In this document: piece after piece, positions 22,660 to 37,467 of the stretch | Position numbering within the stretch: the first letter of the stretch is position 1 | Layout of the letters: every line of letters begins with the position of its first letter | Program-made: the position numbers and the translations under genes | NCBI GenBank assembly: GCA_016165875.1 | Contig: JABBOT010000001.1 | Coordinates: 40,104,252 to 40,168,251 of the forward strand | From: Acanthopleura granulata | Taxonomy: Eukaryota; Mollusca; Polyplacophora; Chitonida; Chitonidae | Reading direction: 5' to 3' | DNA: 64,000 nt | The notes under the pieces: generated by a model | Told to the model about the DNA's origin: nothing | What the model saw: the letters and a program-made list of their open reading frames with translations, nothing else | The model's database searches: none

Positions 22660-25600
22660 TTAGGTTAGCAATGACAAATTCGCGCGGCCTGAGTGGTTCT
22701 TGATGAAGTCGATGACCCGAAGGTGTGCCTTCTCGCTGGACTCCTTGAAATGACCTGTTGGGGCGGGGGAAAGACAAAGAATAAATGATGGGTAGACTTT
22801 GGCAAACAACTACCGACATGAGCAAATTTTACTGAAACTGATGCATTTTTGTAAAACCTTGCGCAGGGTAATACACGACATGAATTATCTCCCCTGTGCA
22901 GAGAATATAAATGGTTTATGAACAGAGGAAAAGATGAAAATAACTGGCACTCTTTAATCTCGAACCCTTACCTGGTAGTCCAAAGAACTGATGACAGGCT
23001 CCTTTGCTTACGATAAGCGTTGTCTTAACTTTGGCAGCTTTTAATTTCTTTGAATACTCTGTAACAGAAAAAGTATTTTGGAGAAACACCTTAGGATAAA
23101 CATCGCAGTAATGCAAATCGTTTTCTGCTGTGACACTACCAGGAAATTATTTTACTCCCAGATCACATGCACTTCTATCCACCCTTCGAAGTTGTCGGAT
23201 ATAGCCTATATCATCCAGTGACCAAAGTGTAAGTGATCGGTTCTTTCCAAAATTCAATGTAGCAAGCTACGAGTCACAATACTGTTCCGAAGGGCTGATG
23301 AAAATTTCCGTCAATTTAGTAAAAATTAACCGTACACTTTTGACCTTCTGGTATCGTTCAGCACTGCGGACACGCTGCCACTGTTGCCACAGTAACTTCA
23401 CATCACCAACATTGTGTTCCAGCTTACCATAGTGGGCCCCTACTGTGACTTTCATTGATTTGTCATTGGATTATCTTAATCATCATCACTGTACGAGGGC
23501 TATTTTTTTTTAGCAAAGATAGTAAAACGAAGAGGACGGACCTCTACCAGGTAAGAGTAATATGATGGGAAATCTGACAAGATTATATATGATTTAACAA
23601 ATGGTAATTGCTCACAAGGTTGAGCCAAATTGCCTTAGAATAAGTGCCAAGCCTTCTCACAACTTTGGGTTATTTGGTACACAATTTGGTCCAAATTTTT
23701 AAGTAATTTGCTTACAGTACCATTTGTAACCAAATCCAAATTTACATTTCCAGGTACTAAAAATGACATCTGACATAGTATTTCAGATTTTGATTGAAGT
23801 CAGAATTGATTTTGAGGAATCTGTCCCTGCATACCATATGCGTCGTCTCTCGTGGGATCAAACTCAGCTGCAATGATCAGTGCCGGCGGAAGACCCTCGA
23901 AGCTTGGCCGGTGAAGTGGATTACACCGTACATTAGACAAATCCTCCTCATTATCAACGAAAAGACACATCGACCTTGAAGGCAAATGAAACAGAAATCA
24001 ACAATGCATTTAAATACATTGATTGATTAATTGATTGACTGTTTTGTGGTTTTCCACTTCAATGACCGCAGTCAGGTTTATGCGTTGAGGAATGGGAGAG
24101 CCTCTTGACTTAAAGCCGCTGCCGAAGGAGAGAAAGCTGGATTAGAACACGCTGACCACACTGGTCAAAGTCCTGAGGGTCGCAGTCAATCAGCGCTTTA
24201 GCAACCCGAGTCAGCGAGTCTCCCACCTTGAATACATGTGCCTATCTTATTTATTATACCTAGCATAAAAACATCCTCAATGAATTCACAGTTTTGTCTA
24301 AATTCAAAACCTCGTGAAACATCAACTAGAATTTAGAAGGAGTATGTACAATGTAATATACCAGCGAAAAGTCATTGCCACAGGAACACTTTCAAACGTC
24401 CAATGGTACTGAAGATAGAATTAATTAACGATTTATCACTTCTTCGCCTAAGGCTTTTTGATCAATTTTATATTCACGAACATGTCTGAACATAGGAAAA
24501 TGTTCAACAATACCAGTAACATTTCAAGGGTTTAGCAAATCAGTGTAGAAAAATGACATTTTTGTGATCCATTCCTACCTACCTCTGCAGAGACTGCCGT
24601 GTTATGATTGGTCCATCTTCAAACTCGCTGTACGATTTCAGATCCATCTTCATGTCCAGCTTTGGGCACGCTAAAATCTGTAATAGAAAATATCACAATC
24701 TATCACGGAGAGCCATCCATAAACATGATTTAAGAGGATGTAACTCCTGCAACCGCACCTGACTGATCTTTATAAGCCAGATAGCTGTTTCGAGTGGGGC
24801 ATCAGTGCGTATCAGCAGAACTAACCATGCCTGGGATAAACAAAAGCATGTTGATGTTTATGCCTGTTCTATGCAACCACGACAGCCCAGGATTCTGTTC
24901 TGTTCTCTACTTCGTACGTGTATTATTCTAATTTTTCGACTCCAATCTTTGTTCAAGCCCATGTAAAGTCTCAGATCTCACAACGACTCACATAAAACGC
25001 ACTAAATTAGCTAAATGTGTATGACTGCTTAGGGATACAAGCTTTAAAGGGACAGGGTCGCCTAAAGAGTAGGTATTTTTGCGTCATTACAGAATGAGCA
25101 TTGGGTATTTTTCTCAAGAAGTAAAAGTTACAAGCTTTTCGTTAATCCCACCACCAGCACTGTGCGTTAAGTGAATGTATAAAGATAAAAAAAACTCAAA
25201 AGCCTGCCAGAATATTTAAATGAGGGCTGTGAATTCAGTGGGAATGGAAAATGTGCACAGCGCTCCGTAAACTTCATATGTAAAAAAACGTGGCTAATGA
25301 CACGTGTAAAAGAAGTACTTACGGCTCTCTTGTAACATTATCGGCCCAAAAGAGGCGTAAAAGAGAGTTCAGCAGGTTGACAAGCACGTCTAGAGTTGTA
25401 ATTGGTGGCCAGTTGTCGCAAAACTACCGATACTGCCCGATAGATGGGTGTAAATGTTGCTGTGGTGGTGTTAAACGTCAAACAGACACACGTTTCTGAC
25501 TCACAGTTTAATAAGAAGATTACTGGTAACCTTTCCTCAATGCTGTTTAAGCTGCTATACTCTACATGTATCTATGTGTATCAAAATTTGAAATTAGCCG

Positions 25601-28600
25601 AGTTCGTGTAGCCAATATCGACTCACCCCGAATGCTTGCATATATGCAGTCCTTTCGGTTGAATATTAATGAGGCAAAATAGCCGCCAACTTTGTCTTGA
25701 ATTCAAATAACGGCAGGATTTCTCCGGACTCATACAAGCCACATACTCGATGAATGTCTTTAATTTCTGCTTAGTTTATGAACGAACTTCAAAACTTCGT
25801 TAAGACGTCGCAATTAGAAATGTTCAAAAATTTAAATTTGGGCGACCATGTCTTTTTAACATAACTCCGTGGGTTTGTTTGTAAGGCAACGAAGAGATCT
25901 CGATCATGTGCACTAAAAAACAGCTATTTGGCCTTTTGCAGTGAATGATCCACTAACAAATCATACCGGGGCATTTTATGTCATATCTTGGCGTCAGTTT
26001 AATACTGGATGGCGTAAAAAGAAGTGCCCGGACAAAACCCCCATGTCTTTGGCAGGAAACTGATAAACTATCACAAAAGTGAGACAAATGCAGGAATCAC
26101 CTGTACACTGGTGGATACCAAGTCATCACCAGACAATTACATGTGTTACCGCCTAAGCCTTTCATGAATGCTGCTGACAGCTTTTTGCCACCAAGGACCC
26201 CTGAACTACTTGTGTAGGGAAGGGAATCACCAGGCCTGGAATCGGATAAACATCCAAATTTCCCACATAAAGGTTTCATAAAGATCAGCATTACAAGTAA
26301 TTCAAAGACATAAACATTAGAGTCAATTATCATTTAAGTAAGCTATGTCCATGTCTTGGGTTGCCATGAATATACGGTGGGTAAAGTTCTCCTATTCGAT
26401 GTGGTTCGCGCACAAAGGCCGAATCCGGTAAAAAGCCATCAGTTAAGAGCGCTGTCATTTGACACGTAACAAATCGTTTTCGCTGTACGAGAGATTATTC
26501 TTACAGGGATGATTCGGGCATCTTTGGTGGGTAATCGGACTTCAGTTCAAATACATTTCACTCGTTTCAACCAATGAGGTTCCAGGGCTATGAAGCTGTT
26601 GTGACCAATCAGAGTGTCCATCTAAGAGTGCAAGGCAGCATTGAGGTCACATGATCACGCAATATCGATTTAATAATGAAACAGGACTTGTTGAGAAATT
26701 TCAAGAAACCTTGATATTGTAAAGGGGATGACTAACCTGATAACTGATTCCTGACAGCTCGTGACATACAGTGGCGGCAATGTTCGCGCCTGCGCTCTGG
26801 CCTCCTACACCAACTGTGCTGTCATTTGATGCCCCTGAATTGTAGAAAAAAACGCTTTTAATAATACATAAAGTATGTTACATGTACATTTTATGAACAG
26901 TTTATACACATGCATATCAATATATGCCAACTCACTGCACGTGTTGACGTGACTATGGTGTTTAAATCTGACAGAAATGCCGGTTTTGGCACAACTCTTA
27001 TTTATCGAAATGTCCCATAATTCTCCATTTATTAAAATCAAAATGTGTACATGTTGGTTAACACTGTAATCCAACAGTCCGAAGCAGTACTGGACCCAAA
27101 AAACTTCTCGTCAAGTTTTCTTATGCAAAGTTGAACCATATTAATTTCATGAAAAGGGAGTTACAGAATTTTGTAAAAGTGAGCCCTGGTGTCGATTACA
27201 CAACACCATTTCTGACGTATGTCAAAACTAAAACCCCATCATACTGTTTTGTTTCTGGTACTGGAAGTCGAAAGTTTGGCGTATTTGTCTTCACATACAG
27301 TTAATGAAGTTTTCAAAAATTTCTAGGGCCTGAAATGAAATCTAATGTTGTATTTTTGATTCAAGTCGCGTATGGCGTTGTGAAATCCACCCCTGCTGAG
27401 TGAGCCACTTCCTTACCCAGTAAACCCTTATTCATAGCGGCCCACCGGACGGCGCTCACGGCGTCGTCGTAACATGCCGGGAACTTGTGCTCAGGGGCTA
27501 GGCGATACCCAACGGCCACTGTGATACATTTGGCTTCACTGAAGTGAGACAATGAAAACATCAACGTAATGACATCAGTTGGAAATTAAATAAATGGACA
27601 GTACATTTTTGTTTTATACTAGGCATGCTTACATCATGAAGCTAGTAGCACGAGATCAAAGTTTTCGCGGTAGAAATCTAGGTACAAGCTTGAATATACA
27701 TAAACATACGCACACCTTCGTAAATTCTCTCGCAGAAACAATGAGAGATAATCGGGCTATGCTCGAAAGTAACCCATGCTACACTTTATCAATAAAGAAC
27801 TTCTTTCCTCTTTAACAACACCTGCTAAAGGCTGGCTGGATCGCGCAACCAAACACTCAGTTCCATGATGCAGCTAATTAACAGCATATGGAAATTGTGA
27901 CGGTGCAGGTGATAGAACTAACGTACAAATATTACGGATTCAAGTGAAATGCTTAAAAGTTCTGATTATTTATCTGATTATTTTCCAAAGGTATTCTAAA
28001 TTTTATAAACATTCTACAACCGAATGAGTTGCAAATGATTGCCAGTAAATATATGGTGACCCCATTTAGCCATCTGAAGTGACGTCACACTGCCTCGGAG
28101 CTCTCTTGCACCAACGGGAAAAACGCCGCAGAGTTCTTTTTTGACGATATTGGGAATACATTTTCTTTACAAATCGATCTTCCTTCGCTACCCGGGTAAA
28201 GAAAAATTGTGCCAAGAAATATTCCTATTCTCAGACAATGGGTGTCAAGAAGCGGTTTTCTTGCTAACGCCCAAAATAATTAATGCAGTCTCCAGTCTAA
28301 CACGTAAGCAATGTAACATAAGCAGCCGTTCTCAGTTCCACGTAAATCTATGACTGTCCAGTTGAAAGTGAATAAATAGCCTCAAACTGCGATTTATTGG
28401 TCAAACTTGCTGCCTATTCATTGTAAGAGCCTCCCACTAACAATCCAGAGCTGAGGCGATGTGACGTTGCACCCAAAGTATCACGTGGCATTTTCAGGGC
28501 GGTTCAATGGCCAAGTCCTTCATTGCTCGTGTAGTGTCCGACAATTGCAAGCCAAAAATAAGGAAGTGACGCTACCAATACCCGCTGTAGATGGGCATGC

Positions 28601-31600
28601 TAAAAAAAACTCCAAGTCCCGCACAAGTACATCTCTGTTAGGAAGGCACATATAGTCCATGCTATCTTTTGTACCGGTGTCTATCTCAAAGGTTCCAACT
28701 GTCGTCCCAACTGAGTTTGATGTAAACGTGCTATAACTACATAGAAGATGGAGCTGTCACTTCACGAGAGGCGGTAAACGAACAGATATATGTAGTGGTA
28801 CGTTTTTAAATCGGCGATTGACCTCACCGTGAGAAAATCTTGCAGACTGAAGCACAAGCTTGTCTTGAAGAGGCGATAAACCCTCCATCGTGAAAGAAGA
28901 CAAACACTGAGGGCTTGGGCCCTCTGTCTTTAGGCATGTAGGCTGTTACTGGAATTCCACCTGTTGGATAGGAAAATATGAACGTTGTACATTAATGTAA
29001 TCATTAAACCTCTGTCATAATACAAAAGCACATTTAAATAGAAACATTCCTTATCTACGACCACATAACGGTTGAAAATACTTGAAAAAGATAGGCCAAG
29101 GTGAAGGCCAATAATTGGGTTATTCTACACAACTTTGTGCATCGTGATACAATTTACAATGTAAGTTACCTGACCGCAATGACCTTGAAATAAACTTACC
29201 CAGGTCACCGTTGTGATTTGGTGAGATCAAGGAGTTACAAACACATTGCAGCTCTATGCTAAGTTAGACGGACAGACAGACAGATGTACAGACGGTGGCC
29301 CGACAGATAGAAGTCAAGCGTTTCTTAATTCTAATTGTAATTCTTAATTCCTAATGTAATAACAACCTCCAGAAAAACACGCCTGTTCTTCCTCTAACAG
29401 TGTTCATTACTCAGCATTACCACGGTTTTGATGAATTATAAAACTCTACATATTTCGATTTGATTGAAAACAAAATCAGCATTTTTTTCCGCTCTGAATC
29501 TCTACATCATGCACCGATGTGTCAAATGAGGCATCCGCAGAAAAACTGATGTACACTACTTTTTTCAGATCTCCGCGCGAATTAAGATCAATGATTGAAA
29601 GAATCCTGGCTCCGAATTTCAAACACGTGGTACAATAGGTGAAAGCCAAAATCCATTCTGGCACTGCTAAAAACATTTGACAGATAGGGATTAGCCAGCA
29701 GTGAAAGAGAACAGTTCTCATTCGTGTCTAATGATGATTTGAAGACTTCAATGGAGAGAGAGGGTGGAATGGATAATCTCAATTCCATTACAACATCTGA
29801 CCATCTTCTTATGGCCATATTTCTGAGCTCGCAGTTACAATGTATGAAGAAATACTAGTAGTTGCTTCTTATTGCTACGACGTCAAACCCCTTATTTCTC
29901 CATTGTGTGAATCATTAGGCCAAGCAAACGTCAAGTACTGCCATCATTTGCCAAATAGTCCAGGCTTTTGCAAGAAAATGTAAAGAGAGCCTGCTATAGA
30001 CGTGGACACTGAGATGATTTATTACTCTCAGTTCAATACATAGAGCATACGAGAGAAACATTATCAATATCCACTTCCGAAAGCCTGTCGGTCGGCAATA
30101 TGAACAGTGGCATGGAATCCAAAATTTTATAACAATAAACGGCTCAAAAAGACATTTCATATTCACAAATGGTAAGACCAATTTTCTCAGTCTCGGTCTC
30201 TATGACAACGTTGCAAAAAATGGAATCAGTTTTCAAGCAGAAAGAAGCTTTTTCCCCCGGTATACGTTTAAGTAATCTCACAGCGTGTCGAAACAGAATA
30301 CAATGAAGTCTCAAAATGACAAAGTTTGGCATAGGACTGCGATGAAAAAAACTCACCTTACATTATTAATAGACTATCCTTACTACTGGTCAACACAAGT
30401 GCATTCCGGGAACTTGGAAGAAAATCTGCATACAACGCGAAATGATTTCATGTCACGAAAGTAGCAAGGGAAGTGTGAATGTCTTGGCAAGCCACATAGC
30501 AAGTCGCATGATATAGCCTGTTCCAAAGTGGTGCAATTTCTAATTTGCTAAAGTTTCATACCGGCCAGTGGTAGGAAATCGACACTTGAAGTGTATAGTT
30601 TGGCACCCAGGGGAAAAGGGTATAAGGGACGAACTCTCCTACTAATGCTTTAATGCATCCCTTGGGTGTTCTTCGTACGATGGGTTTATTACAAATCGAT
30701 TTCTCTCAGCCCCTGACGCCTGATCTGACTGATTGCGGAATTTGTAGTGAATACCTCCATGGAGGCTAATCTGATAACGCTGGAACTGAACCAACAGTGG
30801 CGTCATGGCACTAAATCAAGGTGGGGAGAGAACGGTCACAGCATTAATGTGAAAAAAAAAATCGAAAATATTTAATATTACTGAGTACAATGACAGAAAT
30901 GCAATCGAACCTTACTTATCTTTAGAAAGACTGAAATGACATATTTCTACCAGTATTAGACTTGTATCTGTGAACCTTTATTTCAAATAATTTTACCACT
31001 TCCAAAACTTTGAGTCATTCTATACGTTCTCAAAATCTCTGACACTATCCAAACAACCTTGTAAATAATTATATCTTCCATAGCTGTATAAGGGATACAA
31101 GGATTTTGCTAATAGTATTTGATCAAAAGTCTCACAGGAACAATATGGCATTGGTTTTGCGCAAACACATAAAGCTTAAATAATACTCTTGCAGTATGAT
31201 CTGTTTTACAAGCAAATTGACATGAATAAGGCCTCCAGCGCACCATGAAATCCATCAGGACTTAACCGACGTGAGAAAGGTTTTGTACATCAAGTACCAT
31301 GCACATACTCAAGTTTTAACTTTACACCACAGCATAGTCTTCTTGCAACTTCAAGTGAGCAAGGTCTTCAACGTACCATGAAATCCATCTGAATTGTGAG
31401 AAAGATTTAGTGCATTTAAAGAGCTACTTTGGTGTCAAAACACCTGTGTCTTTAAAGCAAGGCGAATTGATAAAGACTGGAATAGTCTGAATTGCTTTCC
31501 TAAATTGTAAAAATAATGCAGCGCATTAAAACCGATAAATTTCCGATAAAATTTCGTCAGAGTATATGGAAACAAAATATTTCTGTTCCTTCCACTTTAC

Positions 31601-34600
31601 CTGGTACGACGTCAGCCACGAACACATGACGTCATCAATCGCTGTAACAATCAATGTATCCAGAAATAACGTTGTCCTTTCAAACGCTCTTGACGTCATT
31701 CCAGCATAAATGCCTTACTCAACGTCACATCTGCCTGATTCCACGTCATACAAAGAATATTATCACGTCACATCAGGAAAATTTTACGGACACAGCCGAA
31801 GATTTTGTTTTCAAGGACTTTTCATGCATATGGGTTAAATAGTGTTATTCATCAAAATCCTTTTGGAACATGGTGTTAGGCTTACTACGTAGGATTTCTT
31901 TCACATCATTGTAATATTTCTGCGCAATTTGTATTCTGACCAGAGTGGCACATTAACACTCATACATGTATATGCTATGCTATGCTCATGTAAAGGCTTG
32001 AATGTACTGACTCTACAGTACAAATGCTTTGCAAGCAAAAGCAAGTTGACTCAACTGATCAAGACCTTCAGCTACTTTGAAATACATCGGGCCAGAGTCT
32101 AGGTGGGACTGGTTATATGTGCGGAGAGTTGCAAGCAAACACAAGTAAACTCAAGTAAACAATGCCTTCAGTATTTATTACTCTACATACAGTACAAGTC
32201 GTTTGCATGCACACTAAAGATGACTCCAGTGAACAAGACCTTCACATTCGATGAAATCTATCGGAGCTGTGTCTAGGTGGTATTGCTTATTTGTGCGGCG
32301 AGTACGATACAAATAAGGTTTTAACTTCACTCTACGGTACAAGTTGTTTGCAAGCAAACGCAAGTAAACCCATGTAAACAATGCCTTCACTATTTGTTAC
32401 TCTACAGACAGTACAAGCTGACTCCAGAGAACAAGGCTTTCAACCTACAATGAAAATCAAGTCCATCTGGGTTGGGTCTACGTGAGATTGTTGGCATGCT
32501 ACAAAAGCTGTCTTGCTTCCAGACACACTTTTTATAGCTCAAACAAGCAGTTTGCCATGTATTTTTGGGAGATACGTAAGCACTTCAGCCTGAGGTTCTC
32601 GGGCCTAAGTCGTGTTTTATGAGGAGAAAAAGTGGTATGAGGCACAGATGTGGCGCCAGACGCCAGTCTATGTCAAAATTCAAGAACACGGCGCTGATGC
32701 CAAATAATCGCCAACCTTACCATTATGGCAATCAATTGGATATCAGGTTTGATGCGGGCCACACAAACACTGATGGTTTGCAATAACAAATGGAAAAAAC
32801 ACGTGGCCCTGGACCAGATGTCGTTATGATTCCCCCCACGCATATCTATATTGGGCTAGCCGGTGATACAATATATAGGCATGATATACACCCGCGAATC
32901 GTTAGAAATATGCTCCCAGATGTCTTATACCTCCACACAGGCAAAAACACTTATCTGAAACCATTCCGTTATTGCACATGTAGAAGGTTCGCCAGCTTCC
33001 TTGTAACTATATGCATGTTTTTTTTTGTGTGTAGAGCATATTTAGTTAGAAAGGGGAAAGAAAGGCGCCTCCTGGAATGTTACGTTGACCATGACAATGT
33101 GTGGCAAGTAAACCCATGTATCTTAGTATAACATATCAGAAACACTTAGGTCTGGGTGTTTAATTTGCATACATTACCACAATGATTAATGACTAAGGCA
33201 CGTGAATCTAAAGGTGCCAAGACATCGATTGTGCCTTGGAAATGCGTCTACTGGGTAGTCTTGCTAAGCATACTGCACGATGGTCGCGGTGTCACGTTGC
33301 CTAACATGTAGCACGATGGGTCACGCTATCTAGATCAAACCTTTACCAGGTAGCATAATGTGTCACTCTCACAATGAGTCACGTCATCTAGAATGCAATG
33401 TACCATTGGACACGCTCCTCGCCTAGCGTACAGCACAATAGGTCCCTTTATTTAATATGTAGCACAAGGGATCAAGACACCTATCATGCACGTAACACGA
33501 TGGGACAGACCCCAATTTTATATTGCTTCAACGTAATTTACACTTATGTACATCGAAGGTATATATCTGTAGGAGATCTAATTTCGAACATTTTCTGCAC
33601 GAAGATGCCTTATGCTTTCCTGATGCTGGAGGTCAGAACGCCGGTTAAGTTTGGTACGTATCAACACAGGTGTTGTTAAACTATTAAAGTATTTACTCAG
33701 TCTCGCAGCTGTCAAATGGTCCATAAATCATATCTCTAACAGGCGTGCTGGAGTCACAAAGCTAGTGTGTTAAAATCTTTCCGCGGTAAATACTGAGTCA
33801 ATATTACCCGTAACAGCAGAGCGGTGACATAACTGCATTACGTACAGACTGGATGTAAATAGGCCAGTGTTAGAGAGAGCAATAAAACATGTATTGTCAT
33901 AAGGTCACTCATCGAGTCAGCCTTTAATATACCTTATAATAATGGGACAATTCGAGGAACAAAAATTCCCACCGCGTCCAAATAAGTTTACTTGATAGAC
34001 TGTTCATTCTTTACGGCGTATACGTATAAAATATTTCCCGAACAATTAACAGGTAATTAAAAATTTCTATTTCCATATCAGCAATATTTACCAGATGCAG
34101 ATAGCAAATTTATTCGAGCCAGATTATCATGAGTGGAGAATACGATACATGACCAAACATTTCGTCGCTGGCTATATTCTGAGAGTTTTGCTGATCTTAG
34201 CAAGCCATTTTGAGGTTAGTTTGGAAAGCAGGGCGATATTCTACTCGGAAAAGGTGGATTCCAGCATGAAAGCAATTTTTTCATAACGTTTACTTGCCTC
34301 TAAAAATGCACTTTTGAGAGCCAAATTTTCAGTCAATTACCGTATTAATACGATTTGTCAAATTTTTAATTTCGGGATGCAGCTGGATCATTTAGACTCA
34401 CAAATGCAAGACACACAAGGCCTTGTGTAGCGGAAAACACATTTACTAGATTTGATCCAATTTGCCTAAAGTTTCTTGCAATGGAGCTTGTTCGCATTGG
34501 AGCTGTAAATATAATGGTTATCCGAGACCATCTGCTCTCGAGTCGGTCTGATCCACTTAATGCACAAACTTATCTAGAGTACAGTGGCCTTTATACCACC

Positions 34601-37467
34601 GAACTGCCAAGTTATAAATAGACAAGGTAGCTAATTGCCTGCAATCGATTCGATGGCCCTGTGGTTCACCCCTTTGGATTCAATCGCCAAAACCTTTGGC
34701 CTGCAAATTCAGCGACGTCTACTTGAGTACAGAACATTTTAACGCCAACTTTCAGCCCGCGACGACAGTATTAAATACCACAACAGAGTTGTGTACATTG
34801 GTCAATCAATGTCCACTCTCTTACGCGTCATTCAACGTCTTCTTTATCCCCATGCAATATTAAATGTAGGCGTTCATCAAAGTGAACTGAGGTGCAAGGC
34901 GAACTCCAAGAACGAGGCCAGGGTATTGCTGTGTAACCCTTAGGTTACAAGCATATTTTATATCAATAACTCTGACACTGCATATTGCCTCTATACGTTT
35001 ACCTCTTGTATCAGAAGGCTACCACATATATCCATATATTATGTCCATGTATTATGGGTTATATATTATAAAATTACAATATTTATACAAAACATCTTGT
35101 CAAAATACCCTGGATTTCTACATACACCCTGGTCGTCATGTATATGCTGTCCTCAACCTTTTGTATACAAGGAACACTTCCCAGATGGATACCTAAGGAA
35201 TCTGCAGCTTGATCGAGTTTCAATGGCCCATTCTCATGTTCCAATATAAACAGAATACACATGTTATACCTGCCCAGTGACTGCTACTATTAGTGTATAG
35301 AAAGCTACATTGCTACACAACAGTCAGTGTCAAAGTCTCCTAAACCACACCATGTGTGGTCTTTTTTTTCAGTCCGAGCTTTCGTTGTTCAGATTTATCC
35401 TTTTAAATTCCTGTGTTTTGGGGCGTGCAACAAACGTGATTTTTGTGCAGAGGTTTGAGCAAGGTGTAGAACACATTGAAACAGAAGAATAATGATAAAA
35501 TGTTTTCAGTTGATTCCCATTTTGACATAGATTTAGGAGAGACAACAGAAATAATGTCCTATTTCACACGAGATACTATATACCGCTGTGTATATCTTTC
35601 GTTGTTATGTTGAGGGTCGTGTTAATCGCTTACCAAAATGCACGCGGCATTACGTAAGAACACGAGCACCTTGTTTACACAGGTCTAAAGCAAAAGCCAG
35701 GGTAATGATACTATATAGGCATTTCTGCTTACGTTTATCACCATATATTCTGACCTATCCGAAAACGTTCACGCAAACACAAATTCAAGGCCTTTTCACA
35801 ACTGACATCCTTGTCTAGAGAGGCTCCGGGCTTTTTCCTAAACGTTAGACAGGAGCTCAATCTGACAAAATTTTAAGAATTTTATACATGTCCTTTCCCT
35901 ACAGTTCATACCTCTGCGCTGGAGTCACAGCCATAACCAATGCTTCGTACAATGGCATGGTTGTTTTCGTGTGAGTCTGGAAAACGGTTGCTATTATAAT
36001 GCGCGTAAATTTGCGGAACTTAATTACATCACTATAACTATACTGTGTACTATAAAATGTTATTCTATGACACCACGTGCGGGAAGATCTGCCAGCAGCC
36101 TGCAGATGGTTGTGGATTTCTCCCAGGTTCTCCTCGGTTTCCTCCCACCATAATGCTGGCTGCTGTGCTATAAAGAAATATCCTGCAGTACGGTGTAAAA
36201 CAGCAATAACTAACTAACTAACTAAATAAATAAATAAATATGACATCATACATGCATATGTATGGCACATGTATATCTATATCAGACCTACGTGGGTATT
36301 GTAATTAAGTTTCAGTGATTCGGCACTAAGCAGGCCCCATGCAGTCGGACTAAATAAGGCGGGACTTGAATGAATCGAAACAAGGGGAGCTCTTTCAAAG
36401 CGATCTCATCTGACTTCGGGCATCTCCCACGAACCGCTAAACTCAACTTAATTCCCTGTGACGTAGCATGAAATCACATATATCCTCTATGTCCAGCCAT
36501 GTCATACATCTGTCAATCACATATACTATACTAGTATACGTAGCTCGTTTAAATATCATCCTCTTTGCATAAACAGTAAAGGGACAGGTCAACGTATATA
36601 TGCATATTCACATTCACATTCTTTTTGAGAAAAGTATAATGAAATAGAATGATTAATTTTATTTCTTGGCGCTAAATATCTGAAACTGATAACGCGTAGA
36701 CTAAAACATTAGTGCCCGAATGTTACCGTACCGTATACCGTTTCTAAGAACTTGTTTATCGCCTTTATTATATTCAAGTTAGAGTTAATACTCAATTCCG
36801 AAACTATATGTAAGTAAACGGTGCTCTACCTTCCCTTATACACACTGAAGGTCAATCGTTGCAAACGATAACTGAGATGATCAAACAATAAAAGTGCTAC
36901 ACTCATAAAACTATACCAGGACCTATTCATGCTATATCAACGGTTTGTATGCACGTTAACACCACATCATAAAACGGATCGCATTAACCATGAAATTAAT
37001 CAGTTGAGAGTAAAAAAATCCTTATTATATGCAGATAGGCTTATCTGACACGTAGCTGACATTTTCTAAATTACGTCTAAACAGAAGCAAGCAAACAAGC
37101 ATGTAACACGTGCATATAACCATAACATGTGCTTGGTAGATATTCGTGGCCATAGTTAGCAAAATGCAATGCACTGTTTTTGTGATGATCATTTGAATAC
37201 GTCTTGTAACAAACTTAATCTCTCACATCATTTTACACACTCACCCTCACATGCTCTGGAAGGTACCCTGAACTCCTTGATTTTCCCATCAAAGAACACA
37301 TCCCCCCCAAACATTTCCACCAGCCTGTCGGCAGCATTCCTGATGTCCTCGACTGTTTGGTTGGCACGGCCACTCGAGCCATTGTCTTTGACAGCGCTGA
37401 TAAAGCTCTCTGTCTCCTTGTGCAGTTTGTAATCCCTGCCGTTGGATTCCGGAGACGACACGGACAT
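22660..37467 (-). CDS. Family-IV (HSL/Abhydrolase_3) esterase paralogue A, altered active-site motifs
   Basis: Alpha/beta-hydrolase of the hormone-sensitive-lipase, arylacetamide-deacetylase-like group, predicted to cleave carboxylic esters. Eight exons: 37467-37245, 28960-28828, 27538-27417, 26834-26737, 24677-24583, 23974-23835, 23058-22972, 22754-22660; 993 bases, 330 residues, frame kept at every junction. Triad candidates: Ser173 (GQSAG), Asp263 (EFDPTRDD) and His293 (GACHQFF). YRLAPEHKFPA is typical of the family. The oxyanion motif is HDGGF (98-102) instead of HGGG, and the nucleophile elbow is GQSAGA instead of GDSAGG, so activity or specificity may differ from B and C. No signal peptide or N-terminal membrane anchor, unlike vertebrate AADAC. 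The start is the only Met that gives family-like length; the frame is open upstream to 37641. Intron 1 is 8.3 kb and repeat-laden. Confidence 0.88.
25044..25859. mobile_element. TTAA-flanked inverted-repeat element in esterase A intron 4
   Basis: Ends AGGGACAGGGTCGCCTAAA (from 25048) and, reversed, AAAGACATGGTCGCCCAAA (to 25855) match at 15 of 19 positions. TTAA lies on both sides (25044-25047, 25856-25859), as for piggyBac-type insertions. No transposase; the 69-codon frame at 25290 is not recognisable. Confidence 0.65.
26502..26725. repeat. Dispersed CCAAT-containing repeat, copy 1 (esterase A intron 4)
   Basis: Matches 46571-46886 in the same orientation: CAGGGATGA..GGCATC, TTCAAATACAT, a pair of CCAAT boxes (AACCAATGAGG, GACCAATCAGAGTGTCC), then ATCACGCAA and ATTTAA. 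It starts about 12 bases past the exon-4 donor. No terminal repeats found. Confidence 0.7.
31200..32500. repeat. Diverged tandem repeat in esterase A intron 1
   Basis: Recurring blocks ACTCTAC(A)GACAGTACAAG, TTTGCAAGCAAACGCAAGTA, GA(A)CAAG(A/G)CCTTCA, ATGAAATC(C/T)ATC and GTCTA(G/C)GTG appear four to six times in the same order with irregular spacing. No coding sense. Confidence 0.6.
33240..33510. repeat. Degenerate short tandem repeat in esterase A intron 1
   Basis: Units around TAGCACGATGGGTCACG with CTATCTAGA spacers, period about 30, six to eight imperfect copies. Confidence 0.6.
36074..36241 (+). mobile_element. 5'-truncated SINE in esterase A intron 1
   Basis: Matches the 3' two thirds of the SINE at 17248, from the GCGGGAAGATCTGCC region through CCTCCCACCATAATGCTGGC to a (CTAA)n/(ATAA)n tail. 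The tRNA-like head is missing. Confidence 0.8.

Noticed and set aside
32790..33131. 113-codon frame in esterase A intron 1
   Set aside because: No family resemblance, no splice context, and composition like the flanking intron.
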